Shown here piece by piece: positions 43,197-51,854 of a stretch of DNA of 64,000 bases. The stretch's first letter is position 1. Every line of letters starts with the position of its first letter. The stretch comes from JBGASG01 sp046328035 (GTDB taxonomy: Bacteria > Cyanobacteriota > Vampirovibrionia > Obscuribacterales > Obscuribacteraceae): positions 395,651 through 459,650 of the forward strand of contig JAXLXI010000003.1 in the NCBI GenBank assembly GCA_046328035.1, written 5' to 3'. Made by a program: the position numbers and the translations under genes. The notes under the pieces are model-generated. The model saw nothing but the letters and a program-made list of their open reading frames with translations, searched no databases and was not told the DNA's origin.

Positions 43197-44786
43197 ATGC
43201 AGAAATCGGTTGATGCTACGACAGCAGTTTCGCTAGAGGGCAGCCTGGCGACCCTCGGCGTGGTCGGCATCCTTCTTGACAGGGCTGGTCGCCACAGCGA
43301 CAAAGAGGCGCTGACCTTTGTCGACAAGCGCATTACTTACGGGCAGCTATTGCGGCGCACCCGATCCATCGCCTGGCAGCTCAAGAACGCCGGGGTCAAA
43401 AAGGGTGACAAGGTGGGGCTCTTCTTTCCCAACCACCCGGATTATGTAGCCTCACTCTTCGCAGTCGCATCGCTGGCAGCCACGGCTGTACCGATCAATC
43501 CACTCCTCAAATGTGAGGAGATTTCCCACATCCTGCAGGACTCCGGAGCAACCGTCCTGATTCTGCACCAGATCGGTCTCACTGAAGCCATCGCTGCCGT
43601 CGAGCAAGGCGGGCATCAGGTTTCGCACCTCCTCGTCTCAGACGCGCAGAGCCATAACCTGACAGGCACCCCCAAAGCCAAGCTGGAAGCTCTGACCGAC
43701 GTCGAAGATGCACCATCCTCGATGGCATGGCCGACCCCGCTCAATCCCGACAAGGATCTGTCAGCACTGGTTTACACGTCGGGAACGACGGGCAAACCCA
43801 AAGGCGCGATGCTCACTCACAAAAATGTGCTCAGCATCTTCCCCGCTCGCCTGGACATGTTTGACCTCTCAGAAGGCGATGTCTGCCTGGCAGCCCTGCC
43901 ACTGTGCCACATCTACGGACTGACGGTGGTAATGATGGGCACGCTATCCAAAGGCGGTCGCCTGGTTGTCGTGCCTAAATTCGAAGTGCAGCCAGTATTG
44001 AAGAAGCTGGCAAGCGAACGAGTTACGGTACTGCCGGCAGTGCCTTCCATGTATCAGTTCCTGCTGATGGAATACGAGAAAAATCCAGTGGACCTGAGTG
44101 CGCTACGCATTTGCTTTGCCGGTGCGGCCGCCCTGCCGCCCGCCGTCCTCAAGAAGGTGGAGGAGAGTTTTGGTGCGCCAGTCATGGAAGGCTACGGCTT
44201 GACTGAGTCTTCCTGCGCCGCCACCATCAACCCGCTGCACGGAACTCGCAAGGTCGGCTCCATCGGTCCGGCGTTGCCGGGGCTGCAGATCGAGATTGCC
44301 GACGACGCCGGTAATCTCATGCCGGCGGGCGAGTCTCACGTCGGCGAAATTATCATCAGCGGTCCAAACGTGATGCAGGGCTATCACAATAACCCGCAAG
44401 CCACGGCGGAAGTGTTGAAGGACGGTTGGTTCCATACAGGCGACCTCGGTTACAAAGACGAGGATGGTTATATCTACATCGTTGGACGCCAGAAGGAACT
44501 GATCATTCGCGGCGGGCAAAATATCTATCCGCGAGAGATCGAAGAGGTGCTGTTGCGCCTGCCTGGGGTGGCAGACGCCGCCGTGATCGGCGTCCCCGAC
44601 GAACTGATGGGCGAGCGGGTCAAAGCCTTCGTGGTTCCTGTCAAAGGTCAGACCTTCTCAGTCGAGCAGATAAAAGACCATTGCGCCAGGTTGCTTGCCG
44701 AGTACAAAGTGCCCCGCCTGGTGGAGTTTCTCGAAACTCTGCCGCGCAACTCCACGGGTAAAGTGCTGAAGCGACTGCTGTCGTAA
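43197..44786 (+). CDS. acyl-CoA synthetase (long-chain fatty acid--CoA ligase family)
   Basis: 529 residues from ATG 43197; the frame is open from a TTG at 43122, but the extra 25 residues do not look like the family. The adenylate-forming enzyme motifs are complete: AMP-binding loop LVYTSGTTGKPKGAMLTH, GYGLTESS, FHTGDLGYKDEDGYIYIVGR and IIRGGQNIYPREIEE, with the catalytic Lys in NSTGKVLKR near the end. It activates a carboxylic acid to the acyl-AMP and then to the CoA thioester; medium/long-chain fatty acid is the best guess. A flavoprotein gene follows 22 bp later. Confidence 0.93.
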   Translation: MQKSVDATTAVSLEGSLATLGVVGILLDRAGRHSDKEALTFVDKRITYGQLLRRTRSIAWQLKNAGVKKGDKVGLFFPNHPDYVASLFAVASLAATAVPINPLLKCEEISHILQDSGATVLILHQIGLTEAIAAVEQGGHQVSHLLVSDAQSHNLTGTPKAKLEALTDVEDAPSSMAWPTPLNPDKDLSALVYTSGTTGKPKGAMLTHKNVLSIFPARLDMFDLSEGDVCLAALPLCHIYGLTVVMMGTLSKGGRLVVVPKFEVQPVLKKLASERVTVLPAVPSMYQFLLMEYEKNPVDLSALRICFAGAAALPPAVLKKVEESFGAPVMEGYGLTESSCAATINPLHGTRKVGSIGPALPGLQIEIADDAGNLMPAGESHVGEIIISGPNVMQGYHNNPQATAEVLKDGWFHTGDLGYKDEDGYIYIVGRQKELIIRGGQNIYPREIEEVLLRLPGVADAAVIGVPDELMGERVKAFVVPVKGQTFSVEQIKDHCARLLAEYKVPRLVEFLETLPRNSTGKVLKRLLS

Positions 44787-44807
44787 TCTGGAAAGTACGG
44801 CACCAAT

Positions 44808-45992
44808 TTGAAAAACTATGACCTGATAATCGTGGGCGCCGGTGGTGCCGGCATGATGTGCGCGGCCGAAGCCGCCAAGCGCGGCAAACGAGTATTGCTG
44901 ATCGATCACGCCAGCGTTCTCGGTCGTAAAATCCTGATCTCCGGCGGTGGGCGCTGCAATTTCACCAACACGGGCGCCACAGCGGCCAATTATTTCTCAG
45001 CCAATCCGCATTTCTGCAAGTCCGCGCTTTCGAGATACACGCCGGATGATTTCATCGCTCTGGTCAAGAAACACCGCATAGCATTTCACGAGAAGAAACT
45101 CGGGCAGCTCTTCTGTGACGGCTCCGCCCAGTCGATCGTAGATATGCTGCAAAAGGAATGTCACAACGCCGGCGTGGACTTCCAGATGCGCTGCACGGTC
45201 GACTCCATCAGCCATGTAACTCAGCAGCAGCTATTCCAGCTTGATACCAGCCACGGTGCCTATCACTGCGAGCGCCTGGTGATTGCCACGGGTGGACTTT
45301 CAATCCCGAAAATTGGTGCCACCGGATTCGGTTATCGCATCGCCGAACAGTTCGGGCTGAAGATAGTGAAGACCGCACCCGCATTAGTTGGGTTTAACCT
45401 TGGCGAACCTGAGCTGCAGGAGCTCCCCGAGCTGTCGGGCGTTTCTTTCGACTCAATTGTCTGCGCCAGCGGGGTGGCGTTTCACGAGAACTCGCTTTTC
45501 ACGCATACCGGACTGTCCGGACCGGCAATATTGCAAGCATCACTGTATTGGAATCCTCAGGAGCCTCTGGAGATTGACACGCTGCCTGGAAAGCCGCTTC
45601 TGGAAGACCTTTTGGAGAGGAAACGTTTGGGCAGCCGCACCGAACTCAAAAACATCCTCGCCGACTACTTGCCGAAACGCTTTGCTGAAAAGTTCTGCCA
45701 GCTCTATTTGAAGTCGCGGCCGCTCAATCAGTACAACGACAAGCAGATTCTCGAGATCGCCGCCACCCTGCACAACTGGCGGGTTGTACCGCGCAGCTCG
45801 GTTGGCTATATGAAAGCGGAAGTGACACGCGGAGGAGTCGATACCAACGAATTGTCGTCGCGCTCAATGGAATCCCAAAAGGTGCCCGGACTGCATTTTA
45901 TAGGTGAGGTTGTGGACGTCACCGGTCAACTGGGCGGCTACAACTTTCAGTGGGCATGGGCTTCCGCGTATGCAGCCGCAGAGTCAATGTGA
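44808..45992 (+). CDS. HI0933/YhiN-family FAD-dependent oxidoreductase
   Basis: 394 residues from a TTG (no better start in frame). FAD motif LIIVGAGGAGMMCAAEAAKR at the N-terminus and ILISGGGRCNFTN, the hallmark of the HI0933/BaiN flavoprotein family; LVIATGGLSIPKIGATGFGY and the C-terminal GEVVDVTGQLGGYNFQWAWA also match. Members include BaiN, a bile-acid reductase, but most have unknown substrates. Starts 22 bp after the acyl-CoA ligase, so co-transcription is likely. Confidence 0.92.
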   Translation: MKNYDLIIVGAGGAGMMCAAEAAKRGKRVLLIDHASVLGRKILISGGGRCNFTNTGATAANYFSANPHFCKSALSRYTPDDFIALVKKHRIAFHEKKLGQLFCDGSAQSIVDMLQKECHNAGVDFQMRCTVDSISHVTQQQLFQLDTSHGAYHCERLVIATGGLSIPKIGATGFGYRIAEQFGLKIVKTAPALVGFNLGEPELQELPELSGVSFDSIVCASGVAFHENSLFTHTGLSGPAILQASLYWNPQEPLEIDTLPGKPLLEDLLERKRLGSRTELKNILADYLPKRFAEKFCQLYLKSRPLNQYNDKQILEIAATLHNWRVVPRSSVGYMKAEVTRGGVDTNELSSRSMESQKVPGLHFIGEVVDVTGQLGGYNFQWAWASAYAAAESM

Positions 45993-46022
45993 GAAACCGT
46001 GCCCATATTAGCGTTTGTTATC

Positions 46023-46050
46023 TTGACATTGCTTAACCGAACATTAAACT
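46023..46050 (+). promoter_or_regulatory. promoter upstream of the small TM protein gene
   Basis: Perfect TTGACA (46023-46028), 16-bp spacer, TAAACT (46045-46050). About 160 nt of leader before the start at 46213, including an inverted repeat ACCACG (46166-46171) / CGTGGT (46196-46201) just before the start codon. Confidence 0.45.
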
Positions 46051-46212
46051 GTGAGATGCAGGTAAACAAACCTTGCGCGTACAGAACGGGATCGCCACCA
46101 GCGCTCCCGACTCCAGTTCACTTCTAGCAGCCCCTCCCTACTCAATCTGAATTAGTCCTGGTAGCACCACGGAGTCTCTGTTTAATTCATCCCCGCGTGG
46201 TACTGATAAGAA

Positions 46213-46413
46213 ATGCGTGACGAAATCGCAGTTATAGACGGGACCAAAGATCCATACTTCACCTATTACGACAAGCTGATTCACGGCTCCAAAACCGGCA
46301 GAACGGTTCGCAAATTGTCCATCGCAGATGCCGTAGATGACTTCTTACCGGCACTTATTCTGTTCTGCCTCTTCATGAGCGTGACCATGTTCCTGTCCTT
46401 GTTCTTCGTTTAA
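46213..46413 (+). CDS. small single-TM protein
   Basis: 66 residues: polar N-terminus (RDEIAVIDGTKDPYFTYYDK) and one C-terminal TM helix (FLPALILFCLFMSVTMFLSL). No clear ribosome site (AAG five bases before ATG), but a promoter and a stem-loop precede it. No family recognised; a tail-anchored small protein if real. Confidence 0.5.
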   Translation: MRDEIAVIDGTKDPYFTYYDKLIHGSKTGRTVRKLSIADAVDDFLPALILFCLFMSVTMFLSLFFV

Positions 46414-46567
46414 CGGTCTCAGTTTCCCCAAGCCCGCAACGTCTGGCCGCCGCCAGGCATGTCCTCTGGTTTGCGTTGTCACTTTGTGCATCGTCGCGCC
46501 ATGCGCGCCGACCATGCCAGTCTGCTCGTTGTCCTGGTTCGTTGGCTCGTGTCCGCAACAAAGTATC

Positions 46568-46587
46568 GGCGAACTCAGTAGTTCGCC
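46568..46587 (-). terminator. stem-loop 45 bp after the 46632 gene
   Basis: Perfect 8-bp stem GGCGAACT / AGTTCGCC with a four-base loop (46576-46579). On the minus strand the tail is GATACTTTG, only weakly T-rich, so a terminator for the 46632-47006 gene is likely but not certain. Confidence 0.45.
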
Positions 46588-46631
46588 GCCACTTCGCTGT
46601 GACCACGGGTCACCACAAGCGGTATCACAGA

Positions 46632-47006
46632 TTACTTGGCCGGCTTGTAGGGCTGGAATGCCAGAAACGGCTTTCCTTGCCAGAACTGCACCGACACCGT
46701 CACCGTACCTGCCGGGCTCAACTCCAAACGCAATGCGCCTTCTTTAACGGTCGCCGCCGCCAGAGTCGATTGGCTGATCCATGACCAGTCCACCGAACAG
46801 ACCGCATCGGGCTGGCGCGGCAGTTTGTCGGCGGACATCTGCTCGACCAGAATCGCCGGTTTGCCCTCATCTGATTGAGCGCTGACCAAAATTCCCTGCC
46901 CGCCTTCAAATTCGACCGACAGATTCTCGAGGCTGCTGACGGCGTTTTTCACCTTCAGCCCGACTGCTGACTGGACTGCTTGCTGACTGCTGTTAATGCT
47001 GTTCAT
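46632..47006 (-). CDS. hypothetical small soluble protein
   Basis: 124 residues from ATG 47006 (MNSINSSQQAVQSAVGLK); the frame opens at 47072 but the upstream part is basic and unstructured. The body is a mix of predicted strands (LSVEFEGGQGILVSAQSDEG, TVTVSVQFWQGKPFLAFQPY), no signal peptide. I do not recognise a family. Confidence 0.6.
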   Translation of the reverse strand: MNSINSSQQAVQSAVGLKVKNAVSSLENLSVEFEGGQGILVSAQSDEGKPAILVEQMSADKLPRQPDAVCSVDWSWISQSTLAAATVKEGALRLELSPAGTVTVSVQFWQGKPFLAFQPYKPAK

Positions 47007-47126
47007 CTCTTCGTTGTTCCTGCGTCGAAGACGGATCTTCGCAGGTTTCACCGCGCATCGCACCACGCCCAACCCCCTTGACTTTCCCGGGGGCGCGAAA
47101 CGTCCAGCACCGCCTATGGTGCGCCG

Positions 47127-47450
47127 TTATCCTTGCTTCGTGCGCAGTTTCTTGAGCAGCTTGTAGAGAGGCTCCGCCTGCGAACGCCGGTCTGTCTGCA
47201 CGTAAAAGTCCGCCAGATTCTCCAGGCGTAACGTGAGCTGTTTGTCCTGTTTCCTCTGACGCGCCTCTTTGAGTGCACTGAGGAAGAGGCGCCGCGCCTC
47301 AAAAAGATTGTGACCATCATAGGCTTGCTGGGCAGCTTGGTAATAAGACTCCCAGGACTCCTGGGCATTTGCTGCGGGCGTTGCCGCCAGCAGCGACAAC
47401 CCTGCGAAGAAACCCACTAACGTCGCTGCTGCTAGATGTCTGTTTCTCAT
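47127..47450 (-). CDS. small exported TPR-like protein
   Basis: 107 residues from ATG 47450, which begins a clear signal peptide (MRNRHLAAATLVGFFAGLSL, ending near NAQ). The rest has two TPR-like helix pairs (YYQAAQQAYDGHNLFEARRL, ENLADFYVQTDRRSQAEPLY). It resembles the N-terminal part of the larger protein at 47875-49401 (both have W-ExxYQAxQQAx near the start of the mature protein), so the two may be paralogues. Confidence 0.75.
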   Translation of the reverse strand: MRNRHLAAATLVGFFAGLSLLAATPAANAQESWESYYQAAQQAYDGHNLFEARRLFLSALKEARQRKQDKQLTLRLENLADFYVQTDRRSQAEPLYKLLKKLRTKQG

Positions 47451-47653
47451 CGTAGATGTCCGCCCCAACTGCAAACCAATTCCTATCCCTCGCGCCCGAG
47501 GCACAGATGTTCAGGCACAAATTCGCTTGCCTGCCGTTCTGACTCTTCTGTTCCCTGCCGCCCTTCCGGTGCGTCGCTTTGAAACCGGCCCGTCCAGGAA
47601 GTTTTACTGCTATCGGTCGCTAAATTTAAGGTATGACAACGGGGATCTTGGTC

Positions 47654-47828
47654 TATAATGCAGCCATCCCGCAATCTGTCGTCCGCCAGCCCACGGTTTG
47701 GCGCCCGCTGCGCTGCGGTGCCCCGCTATAAAGTTGACCCAGGGAAAAGGTCCGTGCCGTACAGTTAGCCAGCTATTTTTGTACGATTGTCCCGCAGCCG
47801 GGATTGTGCGGCACGGCTATTTTTTTCT
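47654..47828 (+). ncRNA. candidate structured small RNA with promoter and terminator
   Basis: The 424-bp gap between two genes on the other strand holds an exact -10 box TATAAT (47654-47659) with poor -35 candidates ~16 bp upstream, and about 95 nt later a 12-bp stem CCGTGCCGTACA (47752-47763) / TGTGCGGCACGG (47805-47816) with only one G-U pair, followed by CTA and seven T (47820-47826). An inner hairpin TCCCG-cagc-CGGGA sits in the loop. The transcript would be ~163 nt. No long open frame and no match I know to 6S, SRP, tmRNA or RNase P RNA. Could also be a long terminator alone. Confidence 0.45.
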
Positions 47829-47874
47829 TGATACTGAATATGGTGCGTATGAACGCCAGTGGCGGCAGCGCTAT

Positions 47875-49401
47875 TTAGTGCTTGCCACTGGGACCGCCAG
47901 GTGCATTGAATGGAAACTCGAAGATCGTGTTTCCCAGCGAGATCTGCAAGCGAGCAGCGTCGAACCGTTCACGCTGGAAGTAGACCACGCCTGTGCGCGC
48001 ATCGCCCGGATCCAGAAAAGTTGGTTTAAGCACCGAGCCGCTGTTGTTGGCAAAGGCAGTAGTCACCTTATCGGCGCCGGTCGCAGTCTCCGACGGCGAA
48101 TCGGAAGCATCGAAATAATACTGTTCGCGCGTCACCACTGCTGGATCGGTATAGGCCATCACCGGCCAATGTCCGTAAGGTCCGAAAACATTATTGCCGA
48201 AGAAGTTGTCGGTGCTGAGCGCCCCGTCTTTCAAGTAGCCGGGAATACGGCGCGTTTTCTGAATGTGTGCCAACCAGCGGCGGCGCCAGGTCAAGTTATT
48301 GACGTGATCTTCCTCAAGCGTGCGGTCGAGAATGTTGCCGTCGATCCAGGTTAGGTACTTTTTCACGGGAGAGAGCATCTGCAAACGGACATCACCAACG
48401 CCCACTTGCACCCGCTCCTTGCCGCAATTGGCAATAGAAATGAGTACACTGACCAGATTTTCACTGCGCACTATGGTGGTGGCGACTCGAATGTTTTTCA
48501 GATGCACATACTTGAGTGGATATTCGGGATCCCACATCTGCCGAGCTCGGGGTGAACCGTCCTCCCAGACCATTTTCACGCTGCCGTGTCGCGCTGTGCG
48601 GTTATACGTCACCTGCTTTTCCATCAGTTCAAAAGCGCGGGCAAAATATGGTTCCGCTCGCTGCTGATCGCCCTGACGGGCGATTGAAATGCCCAGATTG
48701 TAGACCGCTTCTTGGAGAAGATCATCGTTCCCGGTGGTTGCCTCCAGCCCTTTCACCACGTCGGAAAGCAGGTCGGTAGCTTCTTCGAGGTGAGCACCTT
48801 TAATCAGCAAGATACTGTGATTGAGTTGAGCCGTGTAGATCTCGCGATTAGCAGCCTCGCCTCTGCGACTGTCCACAATGTTCATGGCCTGCTCGGACAA
48901 CTGCTGTGCACGCGGGAATTTGTAGAGTGCCAGGGCAGTACGCGTCGCACAGTTCAAGGCTTTCAGATGCTGGTCGCTGTCCATCGGTGCGCTGTTCTGG
49001 CGATCGGTCGTCAAAACCGCAACAAACTGTTTGTCAGCCTCTTCCAATTTGTTCTGCGCCAATTCAGCCTCACCCAGAGCCAGGCGAACGAGACTGAGCC
49101 GCATATCGTGCAGGTTTCGCTTGCGCAACTCCCACCAGGCGCTTTGAAGTCTGGTTTCTGCCTCGGCGTAGCGGTGAGTCTGCAAGGCCTGTTGCCCAGC
49201 CTGGTACTCCTTCTCCCATTTGCCCCCACTGTTGAGAGCCGCCGAGCCCTGCAAAACCGGCATCTGTGGGATAGCTACCGATATGGCGGCGGCGTGTGGC
49301 GGGGCGCTGGGCTGAGCTTCATTTGCCCCGGCCCGCGCCGCCCCGGCAAATGCCAAAGCAGTTGCCAGATAGACCAACGTGACGGCAGGGCGAAGTCGCA
49401 T
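47875..49401 (-). CDS. exported TPR protein, large
   Basis: 508 residues with a signal peptide (MRLRPAVTLVYLATALAFAG, ending near ARA-GAN). TPR-type helices span ~70-270 (EYQAGQQALQTHRYAEAETR, RLALGEAELAQNKLEEADKQ, AVYNLGISIARQGDQQRAEP). The C-terminal half is different: beta-rich, with IRVATTIVRSENLVSVLISI and GVVYFQRERFDAARLQISLG, resembling an immunoglobulin-like or FxLD-type domain, perhaps a DUF4384-like carbohydrate/protein-binding module. Role unknown. Confidence 0.83.
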   Translation of the reverse strand: MRLRPAVTLVYLATALAFAGAARAGANEAQPSAPPHAAAISVAIPQMPVLQGSAALNSGGKWEKEYQAGQQALQTHRYAEAETRLQSAWWELRKRNLHDMRLSLVRLALGEAELAQNKLEEADKQFVAVLTTDRQNSAPMDSDQHLKALNCATRTALALYKFPRAQQLSEQAMNIVDSRRGEAANREIYTAQLNHSILLIKGAHLEEATDLLSDVVKGLEATTGNDDLLQEAVYNLGISIARQGDQQRAEPYFARAFELMEKQVTYNRTARHGSVKMVWEDGSPRARQMWDPEYPLKYVHLKNIRVATTIVRSENLVSVLISIANCGKERVQVGVGDVRLQMLSPVKKYLTWIDGNILDRTLEEDHVNNLTWRRRWLAHIQKTRRIPGYLKDGALSTDNFFGNNVFGPYGHWPVMAYTDPAVVTREQYYFDASDSPSETATGADKVTTAFANNSGSVLKPTFLDPGDARTGVVYFQRERFDAARLQISLGNTIFEFPFNAPGGPSGKH

Positions 49402-49597
49402 TCGAGGTGGTGTTTTTGACAGATGTTCGAGGTCGTGACGATCTCAAATTAACACACAACCAGAGAGTTTTAAGGAGGAAGCCGCCAATTTAACGCCTAA
49501 TGACCGCTTTTTTATATCCTCGGCTGACCCGACGCACGGAACCTCGGCAATACCCTCCCGTCTTGGACTGCACTAGTCAATAACTGGAGGTTCAACC

Positions 49598-49846
49598 GTG
49601 AAAGCTAAGATGCCGAAGGGCCAAAAGCCTGTCGAGCCGGATGATTACGAATGTATCTGGTGCGAGACCATTTTTCACGGCGACGAAACTGACCGCGACT
49701 TGCTCTGTCCCAATTGCGGCGCTCGTGACAGGCGCGATCTAGTTCCTATATATATGACCAACAACCCGCTGGAGACCGTTTCTATACCGACGTCGACTTT
49801 CCAGGCGGCTGATCAATTCGCTATGATCGCGTTCTCGTTGAACTAA
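49598..49846 (+). CDS. small zinc-ribbon protein
   Basis: 82 residues from a GTG with GGAGG seven bases upstream. Two CxxC pairs, CIWC (~21) and CPNC (~40), form a rubredoxin-like zinc ribbon (YECIWCETIFHGDETDRDLL). The C-terminal 35 residues have no pattern. Likely zinc- or iron-binding; role unknown. The dehydrogenase gene starts 28 bp later. Confidence 0.75.
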   Translation: MKAKMPKGQKPVEPDDYECIWCETIFHGDETDRDLLCPNCGARDRRDLVPIYMTNNPLETVSIPTSTFQAADQFAMIAFSLN

Positions 49847-49874
49847 TTGCTGCGTAAATGCGATCGGAGTCGAT

Positions 49875-50750
49875 ATGCGTGTTGCTTATCTTGGCATGGG
49901 CATCATGGGTTCAGCCATGGCTGCCAATTTAGCCCGAGCCGGACAGTCAGTGACGGTCTGGAACCGAACCGTCGACAGCGAAAACATCGAAGTTGCCACC
50001 GCAGCTGGTGCCGTACAGGCGCTGACGATCAAAGAAGCTGTCGCCGATGCGGAAGCGATTTTTCTGTGCCTGGCAGATGTTCCGGACGTCGAAAACGTCA
50101 TGTTCGCTCCAGGCGGCGTCGCGGAGCACTCGCCCGCCGACGTCCTGATTGTCGATATGGGCACCACCGGACCCGCCTTTGCCAGACACGCGCATTCTCT
50201 CTTGAAGAAACGCGGGTCGCGCTTTCTGGATGCGCCCGTGTCCGGTGGCGATATCGGCGCCCGAGCCGGCACCTTAACGATCATGGTCGGTGGCGACGAA
50301 GAAGACTGTCGTTTCGCTATGCCGCTATTCGAATGCCTGGGAAAGAATATTCACTACTGCGGACGCGCCGGCAGCGGTCAAGGCGTCAAGTTGTGCAATC
50401 AGATTCTTTGCGCCGTCAACATGGTGTCGGTGTGCGAGGCATTTGCACTGGCCGAGACTCTAAAGATCGACCCACAACTGATTGTCGATGTTTGCTCGAC
50501 CGGTGCCGGTGGCTCATGGGCGCTGGCAAACTTGGGACAGCGCATCGTGAAAACAGACTTTGCGCCCGGCTTTGCCATCAAGCACATGCTGAAAGATCTC
50601 CGCCTGGCACGCGATGTGATGGTTAAATCCGGTCGTAATCTGCCGGGGGCAGAATTGTCGACACAGAAATTCGAAGTAGCGGCAGAAATGGATGCCACCA
50701 CTGGCGATGACCAGGGCACACAGGCAATGATGCGGGCTTATCGCATGTAG
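49875..50750 (+). CDS. 3-hydroxyisobutyrate dehydrogenase-family NAD(P) oxidoreductase
   Basis: 291 residues. N-terminal Rossmann motif YLGMGIMGSAMAANLARAG, substrate-binding motif DAPVSGGDIGARAGTLTIM (family consensus DAPVSGG), and catalytic Lys in GSGQGVKLCNQI. The family reduces or oxidises beta-hydroxyacids (3-hydroxyisobutyrate, tartronate semialdehyde, succinic semialdehyde); the substrate cannot be decided here. Soluble cytoplasmic enzyme. Confidence 0.93.
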   Translation: MRVAYLGMGIMGSAMAANLARAGQSVTVWNRTVDSENIEVATAAGAVQALTIKEAVADAEAIFLCLADVPDVENVMFAPGGVAEHSPADVLIVDMGTTGPAFARHAHSLLKKRGSRFLDAPVSGGDIGARAGTLTIMVGGDEEDCRFAMPLFECLGKNIHYCGRAGSGQGVKLCNQILCAVNMVSVCEAFALAETLKIDPQLIVDVCSTGAGGSWALANLGQRIVKTDFAPGFAIKHMLKDLRLARDVMVKSGRNLPGAELSTQKFEVAAEMDATTGDDQGTQAMMRAYRM

Positions 50751-50897
50751 GGATCGCACCACAGCTTTTCATTTAATCTAAAAGCCACATATCAAGCGGC
50801 ATTTTGATTGAACTTTTTCGGGTCGACCAACGTTGTATAGGTAGACCCCAAATTCCCAACACGCTACTTCCACCACTATGCTGCGGAGGTAACTACC

Positions 50898-51203
50898 GTG
50901 CTGCAATCACCGAAAGAACGAACCACTGCGCCCAAATTTCTGCTTTATTTGCTCTTTTCGATCAGGCTGAGACTGGCTTATCTGGCGCTCGCTCTAGCAG
51001 TTAGCTGCCACCGGCACTTGACCGATTTGCTGAATCTCTTCTGCCCAGCGCTTCCAGAGAGTGAAGATCCCGAGAGCGAAGCCTCAAAGGCTTTTGCAAG
51101 TTGGACGCCCACCACCCAGGCAATCTTCGCTGTAGTCCCTCCCGATCACGAAATTCGAGGACCAGGAGAGTTTCGCAAACTGCGCCCCTCTAACCGGCGC
51201 TAG
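50898..51203 (+). CDS. hypothetical protein with hydrophobic N-terminal half
   Basis: 101 residues from a GTG with GGAGG eight bases upstream. Basic start then one hydrophobic segment (FLLYLLFSIRLRLAYLALAL) and an acidic-to-basic tail. The ribosome site is the chief evidence. No family recognised. Confidence 0.45.
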   Translation: MLQSPKERTTAPKFLLYLLFSIRLRLAYLALALAVSCHRHLTDLLNLFCPALPESEDPESEASKAFASWTPTTQAIFAVVPPDHEIRGPGEFRKLRPSNRR

Positions 51204-51379
51204 AACACGCTAACAACATAGGTTCCACGCTCACTCGCATCGTCCGACATACCTCCTCCAGTGAGCGCCGGATTCGGGCGCAGGTCGTTCAGGGAGATAC
51301 GACCTGCTTCCCGAACCGGGTCATCTAATGAAAGAAACAGCGAGGCAGGAGAAAATGTGCCTCCACACGAGGAGGGGTT

Positions 51380-51835
51380 ATGGCCACCAAAGTTGATTAC
51401 ATTCCCAAGGGCTATCACAACGTTGTGCCTTATGTCGTTTGCGCCGATGTTCAGGGCTTGATCAAGTTTCTGGAAGAAACTTTTGGAGCAAAAATGGAAG
51501 GTCCAGCCATGAAAGGACCCGATGGCTCCATCGCTCACGCCGAAATCATGATCGGCAACTCTCACGTCATGATGGGCGGCGCCAAGGAAGGACATCCACC
51601 GGTGCCGATGTGCCTCTATGTCTATGTCGAAGACACGGACGCCGCATACAATCGCGCGCTCAAATCCGGCGCCTCCAGTTTGATGGAACCAGCCGATCAG
51701 TTTTATGGCGACCGCAACGCCGGCGTCAAAGACAACTGGGGCAACATGTGGTACATGGCGACCCACAAAGAAGATCTGACACCGGATGAAATTCAAAAGC
51801 GGGCAGCCGAACACTACGCCGCCTGCAAAAATTAG
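51380..51835 (+). CDS. VOC-superfamily (glyoxalase/PhnB-like) protein
   Basis: 151 residues. GGAGGGG directly before the ATG. Two beta-alpha-beta-beta-beta units of the vicinal oxygen chelate fold: YHNVVPYVVCADVQGLIKFL and VPMCLYVYVEDTDAAYNRAL, with VKDNWGNMWYMATHKEDL near the end, as in PhnB-like proteins. Metal ligands cannot be assigned securely. Cytoplasmic; substrate unknown. Convergent with the TPR gene 19 bp downstream. Confidence 0.88.
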   Translation: MATKVDYIPKGYHNVVPYVVCADVQGLIKFLEETFGAKMEGPAMKGPDGSIAHAEIMIGNSHVMMGGAKEGHPPVPMCLYVYVEDTDAAYNRALKSGASSLMEPADQFYGDRNAGVKDNWGNMWYMATHKEDLTPDEIQKRAAEHYAACKN

Positions 51836-51854
51836 AACTTCAACGGTTCTTGTT

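Noticed and set aside
46161..46212. GGTAGCACCACGG and GCGTGGTAC reminiscent of a T-box leader
   Set aside because: No specifier-type structure or aminoacyl/amino-acid gene follows; only a 6-bp inverted repeat is real.
51200..51379. Minus-strand frame ending in a short peptide with GGAGG, tempting as a RiPP precursor
   Set aside because: The GGAGG is too close to the only ATG, there are no maturation genes nearby, and the rest is antisense to the VOC gene.
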